Assembly: GCF_042679305.1 (NCBI RefSeq)
Contig: NZ_JBHTMP010000001.1
Location: 1 to 64,000, forward strand
Direction: 5' to 3'
DNA from: Micromonospora_H sonneratiae
GTDB taxonomy: Bacteria > Actinomycetota > Actinomycetes > Mycobacteriales > Micromonosporaceae
DNA: 64,000 nt
In this document: one piece after another, positions 40,852 to 51,000 of the stretch
Layout of the letters: the number at the start of each line of letters is the position of its first letter
Numbering within the stretch: the stretch's first letter is position 1
Notes under the pieces: generated by a model
What the model saw: only the letters and a program-made list of their open reading frames with translations
What the model was told of the DNA's origin: nothing
Databases searched by the model: none
Made by a program: the position numbers and the translations under genes

Positions 40852-41838
40852 ATGAAGCGTATCCGCGCGACCGCCCTGGTCGCTGCCGCCGCGGCGCTGC
40901 TGCTCAGCGCCTGCGGCACCACCGAGACCCCGGCCACTGGTCAGGCCAGTCCGGATACCACGACCGGTGGCCCGGTCACCGTCACCGATGCCCGGGGCAA
41001 GGCCGTCACGCTCAAGGCCCCGGCCACCAGGGTCGTGGGGCTGGAATGGGGCGAGGTCGAGATTCTGGTCGGCCTCGGCGTCATGCCGGTCGGCGTCGCC
41101 GACACCAAGGGGTACGCCACCTGGGTCACCGCCGCCCCGCTCGACCCCAGCGTCAAGGACGTCGGCACCCGGGGTGAGGCGAGCGTCGACTCGATCGTCG
41201 CGTTGCAGCCGGACCTCGTGGTGATGGAGAACGACTCGAGTGCCGCGCTGATCCCCCAGTTGGAGAAGTTCGTCCCGGTGCTGGTCGCCAAGGGCAGCGA
41301 CGCCGCCGACAACATCGGCCGGATGCGGTCCGACGTCAACATGATCGCCACAGCGACCGGCAGGACCGCCGAGGCCCAGAAGCTCTTCGCCGACTTCGAC
41401 GCCGCCATCGCCGAGGGAAAGAAGAAGATCGCTGACGCCGGTGCCGCCGGCCAGCAGTTCGTCATCGCCGACGGCTGGAAACAGGGCAGCACGATCTCGA
41501 TCCGGACGTTCGGCCAGGGATCGCTGGTCTCGCAGCTCGGTATCCAACTCGGCCTGAAGAACGCCTGGACCGGTGAAACCGACAAGGAGTGGGGACTGGG
41601 GCAGACCGACGTCGAGGGGCTGACCGTCCTCAAGAGCCAGGATCTGCACTTCTTCTACAACGCCTCGGACGGGGAGGACGTGTTCGCCGATGGGTTGGCG
41701 AAGAACGCGATCTGGAAGTCCCTGCCGTTCGTGCAGCAGAAGAAGCTGCACCGGATGCCCGACGGCATCTGGACCTTCGGCGGTCCGCTCTCCGCCAAGC
41801 AGTACATCGACCAGTTCGTGAAGGTCTACGCGGGTTGA
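40852..41838 (+). CDS. Iron-siderophore substrate-binding lipoprotein (FecB-like)
   Basis: 328-aa extracellular binding protein. A lipoprotein signal ends at the lipobox LLLSAC with Cys near residue 21, so it is anchored to the outer face of the membrane. The mature part follows the periplasmic-binding-protein class III layout (VTVTDARGKAVTLKAPATRV; VVGLEWGEVEILVGLGVMPV; GEASVDSIVALQPDLVVMEN), typical of FecB/FepB-type ferric-siderophore receptors. GAAGAAACC lies just upstream of the ATG. Its stop overlaps the permease start. Confidence 0.92.
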   Translation: MKRIRATALVAAAAALLLSACGTTETPATGQASPDTTTGGPVTVTDARGKAVTLKAPATRVVGLEWGEVEILVGLGVMPVGVADTKGYATWVTAAPLDPSVKDVGTRGEASVDSIVALQPDLVVMENDSSAALIPQLEKFVPVLVAKGSDAADNIGRMRSDVNMIATATGRTAEAQKLFADFDAAIAEGKKKIADAGAAGQQFVIADGWKQGSTISIRTFGQGSLVSQLGIQLGLKNAWTGETDKEWGLGQTDVEGLTVLKSQDLHFFYNASDGEDVFADGLAKNAIWKSLPFVQQKKLHRMPDGIWTFGGPLSAKQYIDQFVKVYAG

Positions 41839-43943
41839 GTCAGCCAAGCACATCCCCTCGGGTGGGGCCGGCAACCGAGCCGGCCTCACCCGAGCCACGC
41901 TCCCGCCCCCGGGTCGTCGGTGCCTTCGTCCTCGTCGGCGCGCTCCTCGTAGTGATCATGTTGGTGCACCTCACCCAGGGCACCTCCTCGGTCGGTGCCC
42001 GCGACCTGCTGCACCTGATCACCGGCGGTGACGACGAGGCCGCCCGGGTGCTGGTCGCCGCCCGCATCCCGCGACTGCTGGCCGGGTTGGCGGTCGGCAT
42101 CGCGCTGGGCTTCGCCGGAGCCGCGCTCCAGTCGGTGGCCCGTAACCCACTCGCCGCACCGGACACCCTCGCGATCAACGCGGGAGCACACCTGGCGATC
42201 GTCGTCGTGGCGGCGTTCGGGATCGCGTTGCCGGTGCTCTCCTCCGGTGCGCTCGCCTTCTGCGGCGGGCTCCTTGCGGCAGGTCTGGTGATGGCGCTGT
42301 CCGCCGGGGGGCAGGCCGCGACGACCCGACTGATCCTCGCCGGCTCGGCCACCGCACTGGCCCTCAACTCGCTTACCATGCTGCTGCTACTCCTCTTCGA
42401 ACAGGCCACCATCGGCCTCTTCGCCTGGGGCAACGGCTCCCTCGTGCAGACCGACCTGACCGCCTTCACCCAACTCGCCCCGGTCATCGGCATCGCTGCC
42501 GTACTACTCGTGACCCTCGGACACCGGCTGGACATCCTCGCCCTCGGCGACGACACCGCCACCGTGCTCGGGCTGGACGTCCGCCGTACCCGGCTCGTGG
42601 TCACCCTGCTGGCCGTCCTGCTGGCCGCCGCCGCGGTGACCCTGGCCGGACCGGTCGCGTTCGTCGGCCTCTGCGCCCCGGTCATCGTCCGGCTGCTCGG
42701 CCGGATGGTCCCCGGCGTGCACCGGCACCGGATCCTGCTGCCGATGTCCGGCCTCGTCGGGGTGGCCATCGTGCTCGGCTCCGATGTCCTGCTCCGCGTC
42801 GTACTCGGCGGACAGGCCGGGGTGGAAGTGCCCACCGGTGTCTTCACCACCCTCTTCGGCGCCGCGCTGATGGTGTGGCTGGCCCGCCGGCACCGGGACG
42901 CCGGGCCGACCCGACAACCCCCGGGTGCGCACGCCGCCGTCCGGTCCCGGAGCTTCCACCTCAGCGTGGTCACCGTCTGCGCGGTGGTGACCGGCGTGGC
43001 GGTGGTGCTCGGCATGCTTGCCGGGGACACCTGGGTCCTGCTCGGTGACATCGTGAACTGGGTCCAGGGCCGCACCGGACCGGCGTACACCTTCGTCCTG
43101 GAACAGCGGTGGCCGCGAGTCGCGGCGGCCCTGCTGGCCGGTGCGGCGCTCGCGGTCGCCGGCACCATCGTGCAGGCGGTCTGCCGCAACCCACTGGCCG
43201 AACCAGGCATCCTCGGCATCACCGCCGGCGCCGGGATCGGCGCGGTCTCCCTGCTGACCTTCGTCCCGCTGGCCGGGGTGGCCGCCATCTCCGGTGCCGC
43301 CGCCCTCGGTGCGGTCGTGGCGTTCGCCCTCGTCTACGGGATTGCCCGATCCGGGGGGCTGAGTTCCGACCGCCTCGTACTCATCGGCTTCGCGGTGTGG
43401 CAGGGCGGCACGGCGGTCATCACCTTCATCATCGTCACCTCCGACCCGTGGAACACCGCAAAGGCCCTGACCTGGCTCTCCGGCTCCACCTACGGTCGTA
43501 CCGCCCCACAGGTCCTCCCGGTGCTGATCGCCCTGCTGCTCAGCATCCCGGCGGTGATCGCGGTCCGCCGCGACCTCGACCTGCTGTCCCTGGACGACGA
43601 CACGCCCCGCGTGCTCGGGGTCCGGCTGGAACGTACCCGGCTGATCGCCCTGGGCGTGGCGGCGTTGCTCACCTCGACCGCGGTCTCCGCGGTTGGCGTG
43701 ATCGGCTTCGTCGGCCTGGTCGCACCGCACGCCGCGCGGGCCCTCGTCGGTGGCCGGCACGGCCGGGTGCTGCCGGTCGCGATCCTGCTCGGTGCGGCAC
43801 TGGTCAGCCTCGCCGACACCCTCGGCCGCACAGTCATCGCTCCCGCCCAGGTCCCCGCCGGTCTGGTCACCGCCATGATCGGCACCCCGTACTTCGTCTG
43901 GCTGCTGTGGCGCTCGCGCAACGGCACGACCGGACCCCGATGA
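41835..43943 (+). CDS. Fused iron-siderophore permease (FhuB-like double FecCD)
   Basis: 702-aa membrane protein containing two complete FecCD permease halves in one chain, as in FhuB. The first half has ARIPRLLAGLAVGIALGFAG and AARNPLAAPD-type loops (VARNPLAAPDTLAINAGAH); the second repeats them as RWPRVAAALLAGAALAVAG and CRNPLAEPGILGITAGAGIG. About 18-20 transmembrane helices in total. The TTG at 41835 overlaps the binding-protein stop (TTGA); a GTG at 41862 is an alternative. The fused form removes the need for two permease genes and forms the channel with two copies of the ATPase. Confidence 0.88.
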   Translation: MSQPSTSPRVGPATEPASPEPRSRPRVVGAFVLVGALLVVIMLVHLTQGTSSVGARDLLHLITGGDDEAARVLVAARIPRLLAGLAVGIALGFAGAALQSVARNPLAAPDTLAINAGAHLAIVVVAAFGIALPVLSSGALAFCGGLLAAGLVMALSAGGQAATTRLILAGSATALALNSLTMLLLLLFEQATIGLFAWGNGSLVQTDLTAFTQLAPVIGIAAVLLVTLGHRLDILALGDDTATVLGLDVRRTRLVVTLLAVLLAAAAVTLAGPVAFVGLCAPVIVRLLGRMVPGVHRHRILLPMSGLVGVAIVLGSDVLLRVVLGGQAGVEVPTGVFTTLFGAALMVWLARRHRDAGPTRQPPGAHAAVRSRSFHLSVVTVCAVVTGVAVVLGMLAGDTWVLLGDIVNWVQGRTGPAYTFVLEQRWPRVAAALLAGAALAVAGTIVQAVCRNPLAEPGILGITAGAGIGAVSLLTFVPLAGVAAISGAAALGAVVAFALVYGIARSGGLSSDRLVLIGFAVWQGGTAVITFIIVTSDPWNTAKALTWLSGSTYGRTAPQVLPVLIALLLSIPAVIAVRRDLDLLSLDDDTPRVLGVRLERTRLIALGVAALLTSTAVSAVGVIGFVGLVAPHAARALVGGRHGRVLPVAILLGAALVSLADTLGRTVIAPAQVPAGLVTAMIGTPYFVWLLWRSRNGTTGPR

Positions 43944-44003
43944 GATCCATCTGGCCGTACGGCATCTGCGCCGCACGAGCGATGTCCGAGAAGGAAGGCA
44001 GTC

Positions 44004-44927
44004 ATGACGAGCACCCTGCCCGTCGCGCCGTGGCGCGTCTTCAGCGTCGAGGTACGCACGCTGCGGCGGCTCAGCCCGTCGTTCCTGCGCGTGACCTTCA
44101 CCGGAGGGGACCTGGACCGGTTCGCCGACAACGGATACGACCAGCGCATCAAACTGGCCCTGCCACTGACCGGGGAGGCGGTGGCGGAGCTACCGCCGGG
44201 CCCCGACTGGTACCAGCAGTGGCGGGACCTTCCGGAGGACCGGCGCTGCCCGATCCGCACGTACACCGTCCGGGCGGTCCGCCAGCAACTACAGGAGGTC
44301 GACGTCGACCTCGTCCTACACGGTGACGGCGGCCCGGCGACCCGGTGGGCACGCCGGGCCCGGCCCGGTGACCGGCTGGCCCTGGTCGGACCGGACGCGG
44401 GCTATCCGGGCGCGCACGGGGGTATCGAGTTCCAGCCGCCGAAGGGCGGAACGCTGCTGCTGGCCGGAGACGAGACCGCGGCGCCCGCCATCTGCGCCAT
44501 CCTGGAACGGCTACCCACCGGGGCACGGGGTCACGCGGTGATCGAGGTACCCGATCCGGAGGACGAGCTGGTGGTGACCGTCCCGTCGGGAATGACCGTG
44601 ACCTGGCTGGCCAGGACCGGCGAGCGGTACGGCAGCCGCCTGGCACCCGCCGTGACCGGGCTCGCCGCCCAGTTGCTGCCGGTCGGCCGGACCGACGTCT
44701 CCCTGCCCCGGATCACCGGATCCGAACCGTTGAGTGACGTGGACGTGGACCGGGAGATCCTGTGGGAGGTGCCGACCCGGCCAACCCCCGCACCGCTCTA
44801 CGCGTGGCTGGCCGGCGAGGCAGGCGTCATTCGTGGCCTACGTCGACACCTGGTCGCCGAACGCGGCCTCGACCGCAGTGCCGTGGCCTTCATGGGCTAC
44901 TGGCGGCTGGGCCGCGCCGAAGCCTGA
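44004..44927 (+). CDS. Siderophore-interacting protein (FAD-dependent ferric-siderophore reductase)
   Basis: 307-aa cytoplasmic flavoprotein of the SIP/ViuB family, which releases iron from imported ferric siderophores by reduction. Typical features are FSVEVRTLRRLSPSFLRVTF at the start, the FAD-binding RTYTVR, GDRLALVGPDAGYPG, the NAD(P)H-side LLAGDETAAPAICAIL and a C-terminal WLAGEAGVIRGLRRHL helix. Its own ribosome-binding site (GAAGGAAGG) precedes the ATG. The 60-base gap after the permease gene and the shared strand suggest the same iron-controlled operon. Confidence 0.9.
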   Translation: MTSTLPVAPWRVFSVEVRTLRRLSPSFLRVTFTGGDLDRFADNGYDQRIKLALPLTGEAVAELPPGPDWYQQWRDLPEDRRCPIRTYTVRAVRQQLQEVDVDLVLHGDGGPATRWARRARPGDRLALVGPDAGYPGAHGGIEFQPPKGGTLLLAGDETAAPAICAILERLPTGARGHAVIEVPDPEDELVVTVPSGMTVTWLARTGERYGSRLAPAVTGLAAQLLPVGRTDVSLPRITGSEPLSDVDVDREILWEVPTRPTPAPLYAWLAGEAGVIRGLRRHLVAERGLDRSAVAFMGYWRLGRAEA

Positions 44928-45023
44928 AACGGCAGACCCGGCCGGTGGGACATGACAGGACGGTCTTGCCGGACCGGCAGTCACCGACGACGGATGCGGC
45001 GGATCGATCGGATCGGCCGCCTG

Positions 45024-46343
45024 TCACCAGTGGCGGCGATCGTCCTCGCCGCGACCCTCGACGAAGGCCGCCCAGGGATCAGTGGCCGGGCGTGGGTGGA
45101 TGCTCGGACCGACGGGTTGGGCGGCGACAGCGGTCCTGGTGGCGGATGGGTCAGCTGCCGGCTTCCGGTTTCGGCTGGCCAGGGCTGCGGCCAGCGCGGT
45201 GGTGATGGGCACGGCGCAGATGAGGCCGATGGTGCCGACGACGCTTCTGACCACTTCCTGGGCGATCAGTTCGCCGGTCAGCAGCTCACCGACGGGGGTA
45301 CCACCGGTGGCGAACAGGAGCATCATCGGCAGGGACGCGCCGGCGTACGCAAGAACGATGGTGTTGATGACCGATGCGATGTGTGCACGACCGATCCGGG
45401 TGGCGGAGCGGTAGAGGGCCTTGAAGCCGTACGCCGGGTTCGCCACGGACAACTCGGCGACCGTTACCGACTGGGTGACCGTTACGTCGTCGAGCACGCC
45501 GAGGGCACCGATGACGATGCCGGCCAGCAGCAGTCCACGCATGTCGACGTCACCTTGGGTGATGGTCAGGTAGTTGGAGGTCTCGTCGGCGACGCCGGAA
45601 AGATGCGTGACGGCGGTCGCGACCGCCGAGAGCACGGCGGTCAGCGTGATGGCGGCCAGGGTGCCGGCAACGGCGATGGTGGTGGTCAGGTTGAAGCCGT
45701 GGGTCAGATACAGCACCGTCAGCATGATCGCGGCGGCACCCACGATGGCAACGAGTAGCGGTGGTTGCCCGTCGAGGATGGCGGGCACGATGAACAGCAG
45801 CAGCACGACGAAGGTCAGACCGAGTCCCGCGAGAGCGGTCAGACCACGCCACCGGCCGAAGGCGATGACAGCGACGGCAAACGCCAGGCCGAGCAGCCAG
45901 AGCGGGGTGGAACGCTGATGGTCCATGATCGAGTAAGACTGGGTGGCCAATTGGTCGTCCATCAGCTTGAGCAGCACGATCTCGTCGCCGACCGTGACGT
46001 CGATCGCCCCCGGCCCGAAGGGTAGGTCCGCTGTCACGGTTGCGCCGGTGTCGGGGCCGTCGGTCAGTTTGACCGTTGCCGTGCCACATGTCGTGGCCGT
46101 ACCGGCTTCCGGGGTCTGTGGGTCTTCGGGGGTCGGGCCCTCGGGACATACGGCGACCGAAACGGCGGTGACTTCACCGAGTACCCGGACCGGCTGCCCG
46201 GCTGCCGGCGCGTCAGGCGTACTGCTGGGCCACAGCGCCAGCATTCCGATCACCGTCGCGGCGATGGCCGGAATCAGCAGGGCGATGGTCAGTCGACGCC
46301 CTGACCTGCTGTCGTTCAGCTGATGCTGGTGGCTATGAGCCAT
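45024..46343 (-). CDS. YibE/F-like multi-pass membrane protein
   Basis: 439-aa protein of the YibE/F family. It has one N-terminal helix (LTIALLIPAIAATVIGML), a soluble beta-rich domain (~residues 50-150: VGDEIVLLKLMDDQLATQSY) and about seven C-terminal helices containing GALGVLDDVTVTQSVTVAEL, the most conserved family segment. The function is not established; homologues are found in many Gram-positives. The ATG at 46343, behind GGGAGGG, is chosen over an upstream frame extension. Confidence 0.78.
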   Translation of the reverse strand: MAHSHQHQLNDSRSGRRLTIALLIPAIAATVIGMLALWPSSTPDAPAAGQPVRVLGEVTAVSVAVCPEGPTPEDPQTPEAGTATTCGTATVKLTDGPDTGATVTADLPFGPGAIDVTVGDEIVLLKLMDDQLATQSYSIMDHQRSTPLWLLGLAFAVAVIAFGRWRGLTALAGLGLTFVVLLLFIVPAILDGQPPLLVAIVGAAAIMLTVLYLTHGFNLTTTIAVAGTLAAITLTAVLSAVATAVTHLSGVADETSNYLTITQGDVDMRGLLLAGIVIGALGVLDDVTVTQSVTVAELSVANPAYGFKALYRSATRIGRAHIASVINTIVLAYAGASLPMMLLFATGGTPVGELLTGELIAQEVVRSVVGTIGLICAVPITTALAAALASRNRKPAADPSATRTAVAAQPVGPSIHPRPATDPWAAFVEGRGEDDRRHW

Positions 46344-46676
46344 GCGACCCTCCCGTTCGGGCCGGGCCGGTGCGCAAGGCGACCTCGACCCGGCGTGACA
46401 GCCAAGCCGAAGGTCTCGCTCGCCTCGATGCAACGGAGGCCGTGGGGCCGGATGCGGACCGCATCAGTGTGTCGACCACAACGTTGGGAGCTACTCCCCT
46501 TCGCGACGGTCACCCTAGCCGACAACCGCCGGCTCTGCCAGCGACCACTCCTCGTAGCCACCGCAGGGCCATCCCACCGTGATCCAGTTGACCGTCGACA
46601 TCGGGCTGGGCGTGCGCCTGGCACTGGGCTGACCCGGTGCTCGGCTGACCCGGCACGTGGCGGTGGGCCGACGTAC
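46344..46676. other. Intergenic region, no gene recognised
   Basis: Space between the YibE/F-like gene start and the flavohemoglobin terminator. It should contain the YibE/F promoter. A short plus-strand reading (VIQLTVDIGLGVRLALG ending at about 46634) looks protein-like but has no start context; I see nothing else supportable. Confidence 0.4.
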
Positions 46677-46713
46677 GGCGGAGGGCCGGGCGAGGTTCGC
46701 CCGGCCCTCCGCC
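46677..46713 (-). terminator. Very strong hairpin after the flavohemoglobin gene
   Basis: GGCGGAGGGCCGGGCGA (46677-46693) pairs perfectly over 17 bases with TCGCCCGGCCCTCCGCC (46697-46713) around a 3-base loop, immediately downstream of the hmp stop on the minus strand. Confidence 0.88.
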
Positions 46714-46722
46714 GTGGAGCCG

Positions 46723-47937
46723 TCAGGCAGAACGAAGCATTCCGGGACCGAACACCTCGTAACCGATCCGCTCCGTCGGTACGCCACGCGTGAGCAGATT
46801 GCCCCGTACCAGGTTCATGAACGGCAGTGGCCCGCACAGGTGGACGTCCACCTCCGAGGCCGACTCCAGTGGAATGAGTTCCGGGTCGATCCAGCCGGCC
46901 TTGACCTGCGCCGCCGGCAGCCAGAAGTCGGAACTGACCTCCTCGTACCAGAGGCTGACCCGCAGGTTCGGCAGCTGATCCACCAGCCGGGACAGGTTCT
47001 GACGCAGGGCATGGTGTGCCTCGCTCCGGTCCGCGTGGGCCAGGACCACCGGCCGGTCCGGGGTGCTCTCGGCGACGTATTCGAGCGCGGACATCGCCGG
47101 GGTGAGACCGATCCCGGCACTGACCAGCAGCAGCGGGCCGTCACCGGCGACCGCGCTGACCTCACCGAAGGCGGGGCTGAGCCGTAGTGTGTCACCAACG
47201 GCGATACGTTCGTGCAGGAAGGTCGAGACCACACCGTCCGGGCTGTCGGCGGTGCCGCGTTCCCGCTTGACGGTGATCTGCCACTGCGGGGCACCCGGTC
47301 GACCGGACAGGCTGTACTGCCGGATCTGCTGGTCATTCTCATCGAGATCGACAGCGACCGAGACGTACTGTCCGGGGGTGAACGACGGGACCGGGCTGCC
47401 GTCGACCGGTTCCAGGGTGAACGAGACCACGTCGTCGGTCTCCACGGTCCGCCCGGTCACCCGCCACTGACGCCAGACGTCGATCTCCTGGCCGACCCCG
47501 ACCGTGTGGTAGAGCCGCGCCTCGCGGGCAACCAGCTCACAGGCCATCAGCCAGTACGTCTCGTCCCAGGCTGCGGCGATCTCCGGGGTCACCGCCTCGC
47601 CGAGCACCTCGCCGACGGCCGCGATCAGGTTGCGTCCCACGATCGTGTACTGGGCGGGGGTGATCCCCAGCGAGGCATGCTTGTGCGCGATGCGATCGAG
47701 GATCGCGTTCCACGGCGCTTCGGTGTTGCCGATGAGGTGCTCGGCGTACGCGACGACGGACGCGGCCAGTGCCTGACGTTGCTGCCCGGTGGCCTGGTTG
47801 CTCCGGTTGAACAGGTTCAGCAACTCCGGGTTCTCCTCGAACATCCGCTGGTAGAACCGGCCGGTCACCTCCTCTCCATGTGCCTTGAGCAGGGGCAGGG
47901 TGGCGGTGACGATGGCAGCGGAAGTCGCCGTGAGCAC
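46723..47937 (-). CDS. hmp: Flavohemoprotein (nitric oxide dioxygenase)
   Basis: 404-aa NO-detoxifying enzyme converting NO to nitrate with O2 and NAD(P)H. The globin domain (residues ~1-140) has the proximal heme His in IAHKHASLGITPAQY. An FAD-binding barrel follows (IRQYSLSGRPG), then an NAD domain (LLLVSAGIGLTPAMSALE and VHLCGPLPFM). The GTG start is preceded by AAGGAG at ideal spacing. A DosR-like box about 70 bases upstream suggests induction by hypoxia or NO. Monocistronic, with a strong terminator. Confidence 0.93.
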   Translation of the reverse strand: MLTATSAAIVTATLPLLKAHGEEVTGRFYQRMFEENPELLNLFNRSNQATGQQRQALAASVVAYAEHLIGNTEAPWNAILDRIAHKHASLGITPAQYTIVGRNLIAAVGEVLGEAVTPEIAAAWDETYWLMACELVAREARLYHTVGVGQEIDVWRQWRVTGRTVETDDVVSFTLEPVDGSPVPSFTPGQYVSVAVDLDENDQQIRQYSLSGRPGAPQWQITVKRERGTADSPDGVVSTFLHERIAVGDTLRLSPAFGEVSAVAGDGPLLLVSAGIGLTPAMSALEYVAESTPDRPVVLAHADRSEAHHALRQNLSRLVDQLPNLRVSLWYEEVSSDFWLPAAQVKAGWIDPELIPLESASEVDVHLCGPLPFMNLVRGNLLTRGVPTERIGYEVFGPGMLRSA

Positions 47938-48002
47938 GAGTTACTCCTTTTGGATCAGGACTGACCACCACCCATAGAAAGGGCGTATTTGGCGCCTCTT
48001 TA

Positions 48003-48016
48003 GGGCCGAAGGTCCC
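48003..48016 (-). promoter_or_regulatory. DosR/DevR-like box upstream of the flavohemoglobin gene
   Basis: Read toward hmp the sequence is GGGACCTTCGGCCCTAA, close to the hypoxia/NO-responsive DosR consensus (TTSGGGACTWWAGTCCCSAA). A second GGGACC lies at 48025-48030 in the opposite sense. Position 66-80 bases before the hmp start is compatible with activation. The regulator itself is not in the window. Confidence 0.6.
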
Positions 48017-48078
48017 GGGTATAAGGGACCCCCAGCCGGGCATTACGGGTCACCCGGCCCGACCTGGCCCGCTCCACC

Positions 48079-51000
48079 TCACCCCAGGTCAGGCCCTGGT
48101 GTGACCTGCGTCATGATCTGGTCCAGGACCTCGCTCATCGCCGACCGTTCCGCCGGATCCACCCCGGGCAGCGCCTCGCGGGCCGCCGCCACCTGTGCCC
48201 TGGCGCGGCCCGGGTCACCCCGTTCCGCGTTCGTCTGTGCCATGAACAGGTTCACCCGTACGACGTTGCTCCACGACTCGGCGGCGAGGAACTCGTCGAG
48301 CAACTCCGCACACCGCCGCAGCGCCTCCTCCACCGCACCCGACTCCTTGAGCACGTACGCGACGAGAAAGGCGGTTTCCGCGGCGTAGATGGGCATCGAC
48401 CGGGACCGGTAGTAGCCGAGGGCGGTCTCGAAGGCGGTCGTCGACTCGGGGAACCGCCCCCGGTGCAGCTCGACGATGCCCAACTCGTGGTGTGCGTCCG
48501 CGTACAGGCGGGACGGCTGCGGAGCGGATTCGATCACGTACGCGCACCAGTGCGCCGCGTCGTCGAGGTTTCCCGACTCCTCCTCCACCATCGCCAGCTC
48601 GTGCGCGGTCGCGGCGAGACTCGTCCGGCTGAGCCGGCCCTCGCTCTGCTCCACGTTCAACGCCGAGGTCAGCCACTCCCGTGCACCGGCCAGATCGCCG
48701 CCGCGACGTGCCCGGGCGCCCAGATAACGGCGGAGGTTGACGGACGACTCGAAGTCGCCACGCAGATCCGCGACGCGAAGCTGCGAGATCAGCTCTTCGG
48801 TCGAGGCTGCGTCCCAGCTCCGCGCCGGGGTCGGCTGGTCGACGGGTGGCAGTCCGACCTCCATGGCCAGCGCCTCGGCCTGCGATCGGCTGAGCGCCAG
48901 CGCATCGACCAGCCGCGCCAACGAGACCCGACAGGCGGTCAGTTCCTCAGCCGAGCCGTTGGCCATTGCGTCCGCCACCGCTGCGCGGAGTGCGCCGACC
49001 GCCTCTGCCGGAGCGCCGAGCTCTACCATGATCGTCACCAGGTGCAGGCGTAGCATCACGACCTGCTGCCGCACGAAGGGCGTGCCGTCGTCCTGTAGCA
49101 GCCGGTCGATGTGCAACTTCGCGGTGGACCAGTCGGTGCGCACCATCGCGGCGTGTCCGAGGATCGCGTCGAGCCGGTTGAAGAAGGCATCCGCGCCGGG
49201 CCTGGTCGCGTGCTCGGCGTAGGCAAGGTGGTAGATGTCGCCCAGCAGGCTCCGCGCCCTCGTCCAGCCGAACGAACCGACCGGCTCGTCGGCGAACGCC
49301 TCCGCCACTGTTCGGGCCAGGCCGTACGCTCCGGTGCGCAGGGCGTGCCACACCGACAGCCACATGGCCGACTCGAGCAGGTTGAGGGTCAGGTCCCGCC
49401 CGATCCGGTCGGCGTACGGGTTGGCTGGACGGTCGGCAGCGGCGCGCCGGGCAGAAGTGCCAGCTGTCAGCGTCGCCGCCGCCGCGCTGACTCCCTGGCT
49501 GAGGGCCGCCACGGCATCGGCGGAGAACCAGGTGGCCAGTCTGCCGCGCAACGCGTACCGGACCAACGGGGGAACCTCGAAGCCCACGTCGGGATCGTCG
49601 GTGATCTGCCGGGCCAGGCCGAGGCCGCAGGCCTCGGCCAGCAGGTCACACCATTCGTCGACCGTCACCACCGCACCGGTGGCCCGGGTGAACGGGTCCC
49701 CTTCGAGGCCCCGGTCGGTCAGCACGGTGAGCAGTCGAGGAAGGACCACCCTGCCGTGCAGCCCGAGCAGGGACAGCGCCCGCAGGCTGGTCGGAGGAAG
49801 CGCTTCGAGGCACTGCTCGATCGCCGGGTCGGACAGCGGATCGTCGGGACCGTCGGCGACCCCGAACTCGAGCCGGTGGCAGAGCTGTTCCACCGGCACC
49901 GACCCGAGCGCGCGGGTGACGGCCTGAAGCGTGGCGCCGTGCCAGCCGATACAGCGGATCAGCCAGCGCAGCAGCGGCTCGCTCAACGTCCGGAGGTCCT
50001 GTTCACCAACCCGGTCGAACACTGCACGACGCAGGAACATGCCGGTGACCTCGGGCGGGATGTCCGCCAGTGGATACGAATGGTGTTCGACGCTCAGCGT
50101 GTCGTGCCGTAGCCCGATGACCACCCGATGCCCCGCCGGTAGTAGCGCCAGCGCCTCCGCGCAGGACGGTACGAGGTCGTCCATGCCATCCCAGACGTGC
50201 AGCACCCGGCACCCGGGGTACGTCCGCGCGGCCAGCCGGGCCGCGTCGAGAAGTTGCTCGGCTGTGGTGCCGTCCTGCCGCGCGCACACCAACTCGACCT
50301 GATCAAAGAGGTGGGTAAGCTCGACATACCGGGCGTACGACCGCAGAAACGTGCTCTTCCCGCCGCCCACCGGGGCATGGACGACTACCGGCACTGCCGA
50401 CATGAGCTGCCGGTCGAGGTGGGTGACCTCGTCGTCCCGGTACATCACCATGTCGAGGTCGTCGAATTCGTCGTCGGATTCGTGCTTCGGGGCCGGTACG
50501 GCGACCGGGGTCGCAACGGGGCCCGGTGCAGGGGCGTGGGCCGGTGGCGGGCCATCAGCCGATGACGGAGCGTCGACGATCGGTGCCGAACGTGCATCCT
50601 GGCGGTAGAGCACGGGCATTACCTGGAACGGTCGGGTCAGGCCGAGTCTGGTCGACGGCTGTCGTACCAGGTCCAGCACTGCCCGGCGCCCCGCGGAGGC
50701 CGCCCGGGCCGGGGTCTCGCGCCGCCCGACGGACCGGTAGAACGCCGACATGAACCGGGAGGCGACCATGGCCGGGACGTTGTGCGTCATGGCCAGCACC
50801 TCGGGGATCCCGCCCGCCAGCAGTGCTGACGCAACGGTACGCACACTGGGATCGGTCGAACGGTGCGCGGATCGGCACGCGTTGAGTACGACGACCGGAA
50901 TGCGGTCGACCGCTACGGCAGCCGCGAAGTCGGCGGCTGCGACCAGGTCGGGCCGGCCGTCGGCCCGCTCGAGGACCAGGCCACTGGCCAACTTCGCAGA

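Noticed and set aside
46323..46793. 156-aa plus-strand frame between YibE/F and flavohemoglobin genes
   Set aside because: Arg-rich shadow crossing the terminator hairpin and the YibE/F start; no start signals.
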